NCBI GenBank assembly: GCA_913061475.1
Contig: CAJXUN010000019.1
Span: 1 to 64,000 of the forward strand
DNA: 64,000 nt
Direction: 5' to 3'
Origin: an uncultured Colwellia sp.
Lineage (GTDB): Bacteria > Pseudomonadota > Gammaproteobacteria > Enterobacterales > Alteromonadaceae
Shown here: piece after piece, positions 16,808-26,434 of the stretch
Layout: each line of letters opens with the position of its first letter
How positions within the stretch are numbered: the stretch's first letter is position 1
The notes under the pieces: generated by a model
Database searches by the model: none
Told to the model about the DNA's origin: nothing
What the model saw: the letters and a program-made list of their open reading frames with translations, nothing else
Translations under genes and position numbers: made by a program

Positions 16808-17284
16808 TTAAATTGGCTTTTGACCAACTTTAAAATAACCTGTTGAAAGAAATTGTGCCGTCTCTTTGCGCTTTTTAGCAATTAAAATCGCGCCGTCATC
16901 CATAAACAAAAAGTTTTTCCAGCAGCGTTTAAACACTGCCCAAGTTGTTTCAATAACATTATTGCGAGCGCTGCAGTAATACACCACAGTATTATTGTCC
17001 CATGCTAAGTGAGCTAATATTTGCTCTGGTAAGGCGGTATCTTCGCTATCCCAAATGCCTTCCCATTTACCGTTATCAGTCCAATTTTTGCTATTTTCTG
17101 GCCAATCACCTTTTTTGAAAAAGTCAGGATGATCAACCTGTTTGCTGATATTGCTATTCCAAAGCATTTTAGCGCGACTTTCCGTCATGGGCTTTATCAT
17201 GTGCTTATCACCTATCTTAATCGGTAGGCTTTTATGCTTGAATATCCAGGCATTTTTTAATTCGTCAATCGAGATGTAGTTCAT
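16808..17284 (-). CDS. DUF2947-like protein
   Basis: A 158-residue soluble protein rich in Trp, with no signal or membrane segment. The opening (NYISIDELKNAWIFKHKSLPI), IKPMTESRAKMLW and the C-terminal TTWAVFKRCWKNFLF segment resemble the DUF2947 family of Vibrio/Shewanella/Colwellia as I remember it. Function unknown. ATG start, monocistronic, followed by the small membrane-protein gene 100 bp further. Confidence 0.7.
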   Translation of the reverse strand: MNYISIDELKNAWIFKHKSLPIKIGDKHMIKPMTESRAKMLWNSNISKQVDHPDFFKKGDWPENSKNWTDNGKWEGIWDSEDTALPEQILAHLAWDNNTVVYYCSARNNVIETTWAVFKRCWKNFLFMDDGAILIAKKRKETAQFLSTGYFKVGQKPI

Positions 17285-17470
17285 GGTGTCTTCTATAAAA
17301 TCTGGCTCATGGCATTATAACAAGGGTAAATGATAACTCATCAATAATTTCGACATTACTGGTTAAAATAAAAACTATGAGCGAGCTGTAATGTAATTTG
17401 TTGAGTGTTAGCAAGATATTATATCGTTTAAAGCGTTGTACATAATTATTATTGTATTAGGTAGATGCGC

Positions 17471-18718
17471 TTAACTTACATCATCACTGTTTAGTTTGAT
17501 GGTTTTAAACATCTCACTTTGCTTATCTTGTTCTTGGCAAATGCTTAATAAGTCTTGGATGAAATAATGGAGCGCGCGACGCTCAATATTTTTAATGAGT
17601 GTTTGTTGAGTGCTATTTAACATGTGGTACATAGTCGCAGCGCCAAAATCACCAAAAATGATATTGGCGTTGGTGTCAAATAGCGTGTTATGAGCGTATA
17701 AATCGCCATGACATACCTGATTAGTATGCAAATATTCAAATACATCGGCCATTTGGTTAACTATTTTAGCAATTTCTTCAATGCTTAAGCTAAAGCCAAC
17801 CGGGAAGGTGTCACGCGTGCAAGTGTCGAACGTTGGTGGTAAACCGAGATTTTTAAAATGTTCAGGTATTAAAGCCATGATTAAGGCTAAATAACCATTC
17901 TCGTTCACTTGCGCTAATGAGCTGACAATATTTTTATGCTCGCCAGTTTTTAAACATGCTTGTAATTCGTCTTCGGGGTAGCCATCACTGGTGACTGAGC
18001 CTTTAAATACCTTAACGGCAACTTCATTAGGAAACTCTGATTGCTTTTGACGCCAAGTGGCTCGTGATATAACCCCTGAAGCACCTTGTCCTAGTACATT
18101 GTGTAATCTAAAACTTGCTGCCGGTAGTGTTGGTACTGTTGCTATATTGAGCTCAGAACGACTAAAAGGGTTACCTGAAAAGGCAAATCACGCAAGTTTT
18201 GGCAAATTGAGTAACTGATCAGGGCATTGTGTTAAGTTGTTTGCCGAAATACGCACTAATTCAAGGTTCTGCGCCTGACTTAGCGTTAATGGCAGTGAGG
18301 TGAGCTTATTACCTGCTAACGCAAGCTTTTGTAATCTTGGACGTTCACCCAGTGTATCAGGTAAGGTTTCTATGCAATTATCTGTCAATATTAACCAACG
18401 CAATTTTGCTGGTAATGATTTAGCAGGCACCTGATTAATTTGGTTGGATTTAAACCCTATCATCTCAAGGTTTTCGCATCGGCCAAGTACTTCAGGCAAT
18501 ACAGAAAATTTATTGTTTGAGGCAAAAATTATTTTCAGCTTTTTAAGCTTAATTAACTCGTCGGGTAACGCGCTTAATTGATTGTCAGATAAATCCAAAA
18601 TTTCTAAGCTATCAGCTAATGACAAAATATCTAATGGCAATGAAGTCAAGTTTTCAGATATTTTTATGCGTTTAATACCTGCTAGTTCACCAGACTTTAA
18701 TTGCGATAGCGTATGCAT
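17471..18718 (-). pseudogene. LRR-protein kinase gene interrupted by one in-frame TGA
   Basis: One continuous frame of 415 codons, broken only by TGA at 18190-18188. Residues 1-176 are leucine-rich repeats (MHTLSQLKSGEL... to NLPKL). The frame continues FAFSGNPFSRSEL, then a complete kinase domain: glycine loop VLGQGASGV, NEVAVKVF with the ATP lysine, CHGDLYAHN as catalytic loop, and FGDFGAA as the DFG motif. In relatives a Trp stands where the TGA is (pattern LxWLAxxGNPF), so TGG to TGA is the simplest explanation. Both halves look otherwise intact, so the mutation is recent, a sequence error, or read through. The second half alone could start at GTG near 17908 but would lack the ATP-binding lobe. 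Cytoplasmic, role unknown. Confidence 0.85.
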
Positions 18719-18787
18719 TTATTAACCTACTATGATTAAATTTCAAGATGGTAATGGCTGAAAATATAATGGTATATTTTCAGCCAT

Positions 18788-18830
18788 AAAAAAACCCGAT
18801 AAGTTTGTTAATACAGACTTTTCGGGTTCT
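18788..18830 (-). terminator. Rho-independent terminator after tRNA-Val
   Basis: On the minus strand AACCCGAAAAGT pairs with ACTTATCGGGTT (one mismatch) and is followed by a T run. It ends the tRNA transcript before the LRR-kinase gene. Confidence 0.8.
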
Positions 18831-18855
18831 TTTAATGGGTTATTAACCCCTAATA

Positions 18856-18932
18856 TGGTGCTCGCTACTGGACTCGAACCAGTGACACCTTGCATGTCAT
18901 GCAAGTACTCTAACCAACTGAGCTAAGCGAGC
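18856..18932 (-). tRNA. tRNA-Val (GAC)
   Basis: A 77-nt cloverleaf on the minus strand: acceptor GCTCGCT/AGCGAGC, D arm GCTCAGTTGGTTAGAGT, anticodon stem CTTGC/GCAAG with loop ATGACAT (anticodon GAC), T arm ACTGG-TTCGAGT-CCAGT, and encoded CCA. It reads GTC/GTT valine codons. Confidence 0.95.
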
Positions 18933-19133
18933 ATTTTTACTACAAACGTTGAGTAACTCAACGAGGCGCTATGTTAGCGATCTGTTTTATCAAGTGCAAG
19001 TGATTTTATTTAAAATACGATGCAACTGCTGATTAATTGTGCAGTTGTACTTGTTGCTGTTCGTTTAAGCAGCGAATAACCTGAAAAGCTTAACCATAGC
19101 AGAGTCTATAAGCTGATTTATTCGCTAATGCTA

Positions 19134-20498
19134 TTATGCAGCTTTTTCTTCTAGGCGGTTTTGTACTACCTTTAAACGCCAAGCTAATAACACGGCAGCA
19201 ACGGTTAAGCCCGATATAAAACCTACCCAAAAACCGTAAGGGCCTGTTGCTGGCATTATCCAATCAGTTAAGCCGAGTATCAAACCAACCGATAAACCGA
19301 CAATCCAGTAGGAGAAAAAAGTAATATATAAAATTGATTTTGTGTCTTTATAACCACGTAAGGCACCGGCCGAAATAACCTGTATAGCGTCTGAAAACTG
19401 GAATAGCGCAGCGAGAAACATTAAGCCAGCAGCCAGTTCCAGTACTTCAGTATCAGTGGTATATATAGCGGCAATTTGTTGGCTAAATAATAAGGTCAGG
19501 GCAGCGGTCGCGACCGCAATAATTAAGCCTAATATGACGGAGTAACTACAAAGTTCTTTGGCTTTTTCTAAATTCTTATTACCCACCTCAAAGCCAACTT
19601 TTATCGTGACTGCCATGGCTAAACTTAAGGGTACCATAAACACTAAACCGGAAAAGTTGATGGCAATTTGATGACTGGCCACAATATTCGCGCCAAACGG
19701 TGCAAGAATAATAGCTACTGCGGCAAATAGGCTGACTTCGAAAAGTAATGAAAATGCGATCGGCATACCTAACGCTAAAATAATTTTAATTTCTGACCAT
19801 TCCGGCCAATAGAATTTTTTAAATAATGGCGCTTGTTTTAAGTGTTTTGAAAAATAAGCGTAGGCAAACATACCAACAAACATCACCCAATAGACAATAG
19901 CCGTTGCAATGCCACAACCTGCACCGCCTAATGCAGGCATGCCGAACTCACCATAAATAAAAATATAATTCGCCGGAATGTTAATTAATAAACCTAAGAT
20001 GCTAATGATCATAGTAGGGCGAGTAAAAGATAAGCCTTCAGAGTAATTACGCAATACAAGGTAAAGGCAGTAGCCTGGGCCGCCCCAGACAATGTAACCT
20101 AGGTAATCAAACATTAGCTGCTTTAACTGAGGTTCTAACGGGATTGAATCAATTAATAGTGGCGTGGCTATGTAATAAAGAATAATGATGATTATCGAAA
20201 AGAAAACCGCTATCCAAGCAGTTTGATAGCTAGCTTTGGCTACGTCATCAAATTGTTTAGCACCCGATAATTGCGAAATAATACTGGCCAGTGCCATTAC
20301 TAGACCTGAAATAGTTAAAATTAATGGTAGCCACACACTGCTGGCAATCGCAACTGCGGCCATATCAGTGGCACTAACTCGACCGGCCATCACGGTATCG
20401 GCAAAACCCATTAAGTTTTGGATCAATTGAGCAATTAAAATTGGGTACGCCAATTTCATCAGGTTTTTACTATTGGAGAAAAAGCGATTAATGTTCAT
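19134..20498 (-). CDS. MATE family multidrug efflux transporter (NorM-like)
   Basis: A 454-residue inner-membrane protein with twelve helices and the two-fold MatE repeat. The N-terminal LAYPILIAQLIQNLMGFADTVMAGR segment and the QLSGAKQFDDV loop are hallmarks. Members export cationic drugs and dyes in exchange for Na+ or H+. The ATG at 20498 is preferred to the TTG one codon upstream. Divergent from riboflavin synthase with about 70 bp between, so both promoters share that gap. Confidence 0.93.
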   Translation of the reverse strand: MNINRFFSNSKNLMKLAYPILIAQLIQNLMGFADTVMAGRVSATDMAAVAIASSVWLPLILTISGLVMALASIISQLSGAKQFDDVAKASYQTAWIAVFFSIIIIILYYIATPLLIDSIPLEPQLKQLMFDYLGYIVWGGPGYCLYLVLRNYSEGLSFTRPTMIISILGLLINIPANYIFIYGEFGMPALGGAGCGIATAIVYWVMFVGMFAYAYFSKHLKQAPLFKKFYWPEWSEIKIILALGMPIAFSLLFEVSLFAAVAIILAPFGANIVASHQIAINFSGLVFMVPLSLAMAVTIKVGFEVGNKNLEKAKELCSYSVILGLIIAVATAALTLLFSQQIAAIYTTDTEVLELAAGLMFLAALFQFSDAIQVISAGALRGYKDTKSILYITFFSYWIVGLSVGLILGLTDWIMPATGPYGFWVGFISGLTVAAVLLAWRLKVVQNRLEEKAA

Positions 20499-20567
20499 CA
20501 AGGCAATTATATCATTCAGTTTTTTTTGCTAAAGTAGCAATAAATAAAGTTATTATCTGGATAATAT

Positions 20568-21191
20568 ATGTTTACAGGTATAGTGCAATCACAAGCTGAA
20601 GTAATTGCGATAATTCGTAAGAATAATGCCATTAGCTTAAAAATTGGCTTGGGAAATAGTTTAATTGAACAGCTTGAAATTGGCGCGAGTGTCGCTATTA
20701 ATGGCGTCTGTTTAACCGCCGTTGAATTTGGTCATTTGCGGGCAGATAAAAGTTTTATAAGTTTTGATGTTATTGATGAAACCTTGCGAGTTTCTAACCT
20801 TGCAGGCATTGAAGTAGGATCTTTAGTTAATGTAGAGCGCTCATTAAAGGTGGGTGATGAAATTGGTGGTCATATGCTTAGTGGTCATGTTCATACCCAA
20901 GCGTTGTTGGCTAAACGTATTGAAAGCGAAGATAACTGTACATTATGCTTTGACTTAGCTACGCAATATCAAAAATATATTTTCGCTAAGGGTTTTATCA
21001 GTATTAATGGCATTAGCTTAACGCTTGGTGCTGAAGTTGGCGAACAATTTTCAGTACACCTGATCCCAGAAACGTTGTCACGCACTAACTTACAACATTT
21101 ATCGCTTGGCGATAAGGTCAATATTGAATTTGATCAGCAAACCATGACTATAGTACAAACGATAGAACGGATGAATTTACGCGCGTATTAA
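20568..21191 (+). CDS. ribE: Riboflavin synthase, alpha subunit
   Basis: A 207-residue protein with two lumazine-binding repeats: MFTGIVQ with NGVCLTA in the first, and GGHMLSGHVH with NGISLTL in the second. It converts two 6,7-dimethyl-8-ribityllumazine molecules into riboflavin and a pyrimidine. It stands alone here, not in a rib operon, and I see no FMN riboswitch in the short upstream gap. Called ribC in E. coli. Confidence 0.96.
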   Translation: MFTGIVQSQAEVIAIIRKNNAISLKIGLGNSLIEQLEIGASVAINGVCLTAVEFGHLRADKSFISFDVIDETLRVSNLAGIEVGSLVNVERSLKVGDEIGGHMLSGHVHTQALLAKRIESEDNCTLCFDLATQYQKYIFAKGFISINGISLTLGAEVGEQFSVHLIPETLSRTNLQHLSLGDKVNIEFDQQTMTIVQTIERMNLRAY

Positions 21192-21286
21192 TCTTAATGT
21201 AGTGATGTGTTTTTAGTGTATCTGTGCGCATAGTTTGTTGTTTAGAAAACTAGTTTATGGCGGTGATAGCTGTGCGGTTAAAGTAT

Positions 21287-21484
21287 TCACTCATCATCAC
21301 TTGCCACCGCCAGTTGAATTTTTTGACGGTATTCATCAATATGTAAATTTAAATGCATTTCCCTACAACAAGCGGGGCATTCATCGTAGTAATCTTGATC
21401 GCCAGCACTAGCGTCTAATGCAACACGAATATGGTGCCCGCAATGTGGGCATTCAATGCGTTGTTCTTTAATCTTATGGGGCAT
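21287..21484 (-). CDS. CPXCG-motif cysteine-rich zinc-ribbon protein
   Basis: A 65-residue protein with CPHCG (C12, C15) and CPACC (C36, C39, C40), the pattern of the small CPXCG family of proteobacteria, plus an acidic C-terminus. Probably binds one zinc ion. Function unknown. Confidence 0.85.
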   Translation of the reverse strand: MPHKIKEQRIECPHCGHHIRVALDASAGDQDYYDECPACCREMHLNLHIDEYRQKIQLAVASDDE

Positions 21485-21649
21485 GTTGCCTCCAATTTTT
21501 ACCTTAATGAGCTGTATTTTTTAGTATGGACATTTTTAGGCAAAGTGCGAACTTTGTCAGCTGAAATATGGTGATAAATGCCTGTGTTTGGATACGAACG
21601 AGGGATAGGTTAGTTATTGATTGTTGAGAGTGATTGTTTTCTTTGAAAA

Positions 21650-21982
21650 TTAATCGATATCTGTGATCAGGTGGTTAATTTTATTTGGCACACCGTCCCA
21701 TTGTTCAGCATCATCGGGAGCAGGAATAACTTCGGTGATCACTGGCCATAACTTTGCTAATTCAGCATTAAGTTCGATAAAATCTTTTTGATTTTCTGGC
21801 ACTTCATCTTCTTGAAAAATAGCTTCAGCAGGACATTCAACTGGGCATAAATCGCAATCGATACATGCCTCAGGATTAATAACTAAAAAGTTGGGACCTT
21901 GGTGAAAAGCATCAGCCGGACATACCGCGACACAATCGGTGTATTTACATTGAATACAATTATCAGTAACGACAAACGCCAT
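21650..21982 (-). CDS. fdxA: 7Fe-type ferredoxin FdxA
   Basis: A 110-residue ferredoxin. N-terminal Cys residues in [14 protein letters not shown] and [12 protein letters not shown] fit one 3Fe-4S and one 4Fe-4S cluster of the Azotobacter-type seven-iron ferredoxins, with the typical C-terminal extension (about 60-110). A cytoplasmic electron carrier. Monocistronic. Confidence 0.93.
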   Translation of the reverse strand: MAFVVTDNCIQCKYTDCVAVCPADAFHQGPNFLVINPEACIDCDLCPVECPAEAIFQEDEVPENQKDFIELNAELAKLWPVITEVIPAPDDAEQWDGVPNKINHLITDID

Positions 21983-22187
21983 GCTATTTTGCTCATGTTA
22001 TCTTATTGGGGTGTTAAATCGAGTAGCATTGCTGCCACGAAAGTGGTGATCATACCTAGCTTAACAACAAATTCAATTATTGTTTTTACATTGTTTTAGT
22101 ATTGTTCAGGTTTAGTATTTGGTATCGCAAGTACTATCAGGTAAAATGACGAAAATTTTTACCCTAGTCTCGCTTTGGATACCTAAT

Positions 22188-23831
22188 ATGTTGCGTTTAA
22201 CTAACGTCAAATTACCCCTTAATCACCAGCCTGAAGAGTTAGAGCAAGCTATTCTTGCAACATTAAATATCACTGCCGAGCAGCTAACCAGTTTTTCAAT
22301 CTTCAAGCGCGGCTATGATGCCCGTAAAAAAAGCAATATTATTTTGATGTATACCTTAGATGTGGATACCACAAAAAATGCCGAGCTTATTGCTGAGCAT
22401 GCTAAAAATCAAAATATTAAAGCTAGCCCAGACACAAGTTATAAATTTGTTGGCCAAGCGCCTGAAAACTTAACTGAGCGTCCTGTGGTTATTGGTATGG
22501 GGCCGTGTGGCTTGTTTGCTGGCTTACTATTAGCACAAATGGGTTTTAAGCCGATAATTCTAGAGCGTGGTAAAGAAGTACGTCAACGCACTAAGGATAC
22601 CTTTGGTTTCTGGCGGAAAAAAATATTAAATACCGAATCGAATGTGCAGTTTGGTGAAGGGGGTGCAGGCACGTTTTCTGACGGCAAGCTCTACAGCCAA
22701 GTAAAAGATCCTAAACATTATAGCCGTAAGGTGTTACATGAATTTGTTGATGCCGGTGCTCCCGATGAAATATTGTATGTAAGTAAGCCGCATATCGGTA
22801 CCTTTAAGCTAGTTACTATGGTTGAGCAGATGCGCGCTGAAATACACCGCCTTGGCGGTGAAGTGCGTTTTGAGCAGCGAGTTGACGATATTCATTTAAG
22901 CAAAGCTGGTGACGATAGTGAGCAGAGGCAAGTGACCGGATTAACCTTAGCAACAGGTGAAGTGATTGAAACTAGACACATTGCCTTAGCTATTGGTCAT
23001 AGTGCCCGTGATACGTTTGCGATGTTGCATGAAAAAGGTGTGTTTATAAAAGCCAAACCATTTTCTGTTGGTTTTAGAATTGAGCATGAGCAATCGGTGA
23101 TTGATGACGCCCGTTTTGGAGAAAATGCTGGTAATCCGATTTTAGGCGCGGCAGATTATAAGTTAGTGCACCACTGTAAAAATGGCCGTTCAGTCTACAG
23201 TTTTTGTATGTGTCCCGGCGGTACGGTAGTGGCCGCGGCATCAGAAGAAGGGCGCTTAGTGACGAATGGTATGAGCCAATACTCACGCCATGAACGAAAC
23301 GCAAACAGCGCCATTGTTGTTGGAATATCGCCGGAAGATTATGATGAAAACGGCAGTAAAGACAATGTACTTGCTGGTATCGAATTTCAACGACGATTAG
23401 AAGAAACTGCCTTTAAATTGGGCGGCGAAAACTACGATGCCCCAGTGCAACTGGTGGGCGATTTTCTTGCTGGCCGTAAAAGTGGTGAACATGGCCTGGT
23501 TGAACCGTCATACAAGCCGGGTGTGAAGTATTGTGATTTAAGCGAAACATTACCTGCTTATGCTATTGAAGCCATTCGTGAAGCATTACCAGCTTTTGAG
23601 CGCAAAATAAAAGGCTTTTCGATGGCTGATGCGACATTAACTGCCGTTGAAACTCGTACCTCATCACCGATTAATATCACCCGTGATAAAGAAAGTTTAG
23701 AAAGTATCAATACCCAAGGTTTATATCCAGCAGGTGAGGGCGCCGGCTATGCTGGAGGTATTTTATCAGCAGGTATAGATGGTATTAAAGTGGCTGAAGC
23801 TATGGCACTTTCGATGCTAAAAAATTATTAA
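22188..23831 (+). CDS. FAD-dependent oxidoreductase of the COG2509 type
   Basis: About 547 residues from the ATG at 22188 (MLRLTNVKLPLNH), where homologues begin; the frame is open 23 codons further up to 22119, but that part does not look conserved. A short N-terminal domain (about 1-80) precedes a Rossmann FAD motif VIGMGPCGLFAGLLLAQMGFKPIILERG, then QFGEGGAGTFSDGKL and a C-terminal GEGAGYAGGILSAGIDG. Related to uncharacterised flavoproteins sometimes called FAD-dependent dehydrogenases. Substrate unknown; cytoplasmic. Confidence 0.9.
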   Translation: MLRLTNVKLPLNHQPEELEQAILATLNITAEQLTSFSIFKRGYDARKKSNIILMYTLDVDTTKNAELIAEHAKNQNIKASPDTSYKFVGQAPENLTERPVVIGMGPCGLFAGLLLAQMGFKPIILERGKEVRQRTKDTFGFWRKKILNTESNVQFGEGGAGTFSDGKLYSQVKDPKHYSRKVLHEFVDAGAPDEILYVSKPHIGTFKLVTMVEQMRAEIHRLGGEVRFEQRVDDIHLSKAGDDSEQRQVTGLTLATGEVIETRHIALAIGHSARDTFAMLHEKGVFIKAKPFSVGFRIEHEQSVIDDARFGENAGNPILGAADYKLVHHCKNGRSVYSFCMCPGGTVVAAASEEGRLVTNGMSQYSRHERNANSAIVVGISPEDYDENGSKDNVLAGIEFQRRLEETAFKLGGENYDAPVQLVGDFLAGRKSGEHGLVEPSYKPGVKYCDLSETLPAYAIEAIREALPAFERKIKGFSMADATLTAVETRTSSPINITRDKESLESINTQGLYPAGEGAGYAGGILSAGIDGIKVAEAMALSMLKNY

Positions 23832-24020
23832 CATTTTTAGGGTGATTAACCTGATGATAGGTGATTAAAGGCTTTATGATTGAGTTTGCTTTAGTGATTT
23901 TTATCTCTAAGTAAAGGCACTAACCTTAACTAATTGTTGTAAAAGTTACTTCAAGTTAGTAAAACGATTGAAAAGAAAATAAAGCCCCCCATATCATTGT
24001 TGATCTTAAAGGAGTGTTCT

Positions 24021-24446
24021 TTGTTCATTTGGCGTAAATTAACAGTAATGTTATTTTTATTAGTACTGGCTAACACAGCTAGTGCTTTGCCGATCGCAGA
24101 AGTTTTTAATTATAACCACAGTGCCAATGAATTAGTCTTTCAAGTAGACCAGAGAAGTGCTGCTGATTTTGATAATGAAACCCCCGAGGTTTTATATAAC
24201 TTACCAAGAACGAATGGTGTGAATGCGTCATTATTTGCTGCTGAAATACAGAGCACTCCTGAATACTTCTTAGTGGTTGAGTTTTTTAAAGTTAAGCTCA
24301 CTGCTGGGTTATTTAAAAACTTGGCGAATCCGCCATTAATAAAACCTTGGTTTGAACAATTAAATCATCGCAATAACTCATCTCGACTTTCTGGCTGGAA
24401 AGACGGGAATTTTTTATATACATCACGTACCACCTACCACAGTTAA
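24021..24446 (+). CDS. Small exported protein, unknown
   Basis: TTG at 24021 is chosen as start because AAAGGAG (24008-24014) lies 6 nt upstream; the frame stays open to 23997. The product of about 141 residues has a signal peptide (LTVMLFLLVLANTASA) and a soluble mature part without recognised domain. Located just upstream of secD but 155 bp away, so co-transcription is uncertain. Confidence 0.6.
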   Translation: MFIWRKLTVMLFLLVLANTASALPIAEVFNYNHSANELVFQVDQRSAADFDNETPEVLYNLPRTNGVNASLFAAEIQSTPEYFLVVEFFKVKLTAGLFKNLANPPLIKPWFEQLNHRNNSSRLSGWKDGNFLYTSRTTYHS

Positions 24447-24601
24447 TTCATTTCATATCATTTTATAAAATGCCAAACGACATTTTATAAGCATTAAAAA
24501 TCAATTTTTCCAACACTGATAATTAATTATCAATTACTTGTCGTGCATGCTGTGCCTTAATTGAGTCATAGTAATGTGCGCTGCGTATTTATAGAGATTT
24601 T

Positions 24602-26434
24602 ATGATGAATTCACGTAACACTAAGCCAGTTAAAAAAACTAAATGGCAAAATATTGTCATTATGTTTGTATTATTATTTATGCTTATTAGCGCTTTACCT
24701 AATTTATATTCCGATAAGCCAACCATTCACTTAACGAGTAACAATACTCACAGCGAGCTAATATCAGCTCAAGATATCAATAGTTTGTTAGTTAAGCACA
24801 AGCTAACGATTGATGAGATCCGTACATCGGCAGAAAGCACCGTTATTACCTTAGCTAATCAAGCAGAGCAACCAGCGATTGAAAAGTTATTAACTGAGCA
24901 ATTTGCTGAAAATTATACCATTGAGAGTTCGATTGAAAATAACGCACCGGCCTGGCTAAAAGCGTTTCATGGCCAGCCGATAAAGCTAGGTTTAGATCTA
25001 AGTGGCGGCGTGTTATTTGTCCTTGATGTTGATACCGAACGGGCATTATTTGATAAGTTAAGTGGTATTGCTTTAGATATTAAGTCTTTAGCGGTAACGG
25101 AGCGCATTCGCTTAAGTAACGTTTCGCAGCCAAGTAACTACGCTATCAGTTTTAATTTTCAAATTTCAAAGCAAGGTGCTGTTGAAAAATTATTGACAAA
25201 AATTGCAGACACCTACCCTGAATTAAGCCAAAACAAGATTAACAACAACCAAGTTATGTTGGCATATTCATCACAAGAGCAAGTGAAGTTTCGCCAAGAA
25301 ACCATGAAACAAACGCTTAAAACCATGCGGGGTCGTATTGAAGAACTCGGCATTACTGAAGCGGTGACACAAAAACAGGGCAAGAATAGGATCCGCATTG
25401 AATTACCTGGTGTTCATGATCCTGAAGCAGCAAAAAGAATTATTGGTGCTACCGCTTCATTAGACTTTTATCAATTGGCAGCAAACTCTAACGCTGTTGG
25501 TGTTATGAAAATGACTGATAAAACAGGTCGACAACTTAGCATGAATAGTCAGGCGGTTTTTTCAGGTAGCCATATAAAAAATGCCCGTTCAGGCCAAGAT
25601 GAAATGGGCATGCCATTAGTTAATTTAACGTTAGATGGTGTTGGTGGCAAAAAAATGTCGATGTTTTCCAAGCAAAATATTGGCAAACCTATGGTGACAG
25701 TATTTTCTGAATTTTATCGTAACGTAAACGATGAGATGGTGAAAAAGAGTAAAGTCATTAATGTTGCCACTATTCAGCAACACTTGGGCGCACAGTTTAG
25801 CATCACCAATATGTCGAGCCTACAAGAGGCACAAGAACTTGCATTATTGTTACGTGCGGGTTCATTAACCGCACCTGTCACCATAGTTCAACAACGTAGC
25901 ATTGAAGCAACACTTGGCGTAGATAATATAGATAACGGTATCAAAGCATTAACCATAGGTATCAGCATCACTTTACTGTTTATGTTTATTTATTATCGCG
26001 GTTTAGGACTTATTGCTAACGCAGCCTTGGGACTAAATTTGATCAGCTTACTGGGCTTAATGTCGTTGTTACCCGGAACGGTACTCACATTACCAGGCAT
26101 TGCGGGTTTAGTACTCACTGTTGGTATGGCCGTTGATACTAATGTGCTTATTTTTGAGCGAATAAAAGAAGAGTTGAAACGGGGGCGTAAAGTACTTTCG
26201 GCGATTGAAATTGGCTACAAAAATGCATTTTCGACTATTTTAGATGCCAACATTACCACCATGATCACCGGTATTATTTTATATGCTATCGGTTATGGCG
26301 CGGTAAAAGGTTTCGCCATCATTTTATGCTTAGGTATTCTAACCAGCATGTTTACCGGTGTTTTTGTTTCGAAAGCCTTAACTAACCTAGTCATTCGTGA
26401 AAACAAGTCTCAGTTACTTGGAGTAAAATTATGA
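24602..26434 (+). CDS. secD: Protein translocase subunit SecD
   Basis: A 610-residue RND-type membrane protein: an N-terminal helix (about 20-38), a large periplasmic part with the IKLGLDLSGGVLFVLDVD motif (P1 region), and a C-terminal five-helix bundle (about 445-600) with VGMAVDTNVLIFERIKEE. With SecF it uses the ion gradient to pull preproteins through SecYEG. No tgt-yajC precede it, unlike the housekeeping locus, so it may be the second SecDF copy known from Vibrio and Shewanella relatives. Its stop overlaps the secF start by ATGA. Confidence 0.93.
   Translation: MMNSRNTKPVKKTKWQNIVIMFVLLFMLISALPNLYSDKPTIHLTSNNTHSELISAQDINSLLVKHKLTIDEIRTSAESTVITLANQAEQPAIEKLLTEQFAENYTIESSIENNAPAWLKAFHGQPIKLGLDLSGGVLFVLDVDTERALFDKLSGIALDIKSLAVTERIRLSNVSQPSNYAISFNFQISKQGAVEKLLTKIADTYPELSQNKINNNQVMLAYSSQEQVKFRQETMKQTLKTMRGRIEELGITEAVTQKQGKNRIRIELPGVHDPEAAKRIIGATASLDFYQLAANSNAVGVMKMTDKTGRQLSMNSQAVFSGSHIKNARSGQDEMGMPLVNLTLDGVGGKKMSMFSKQNIGKPMVTVFSEFYRNVNDEMVKKSKVINVATIQQHLGAQFSITNMSSLQEAQELALLLRAGSLTAPVTIVQQRSIEATLGVDNIDNGIKALTIGISITLLFMFIYYRGLGLIANAALGLNLISLLGLMSLLPGTVLTLPGIAGLVLTVGMAVDTNVLIFERIKEELKRGRKVLSAIEIGYKNAFSTILDANITTMITGIILYAIGYGAVKGFAIILCLGILTSMFTGVFVSKALTNLVIRENKSQLLGVKL

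Noticed and set aside
17471-17908. Kinase half as an independent gene starting at GTG
   Set aside because: It would lack the glycine loop and ATP lysine, which lie in the same open frame just upstream; one broken gene is the better reading.
20502-20567. FMN riboswitch upstream of ribE
   Set aside because: The gap is only about 70 bp, too short for the aptamer, and no conserved RFN elements are visible.
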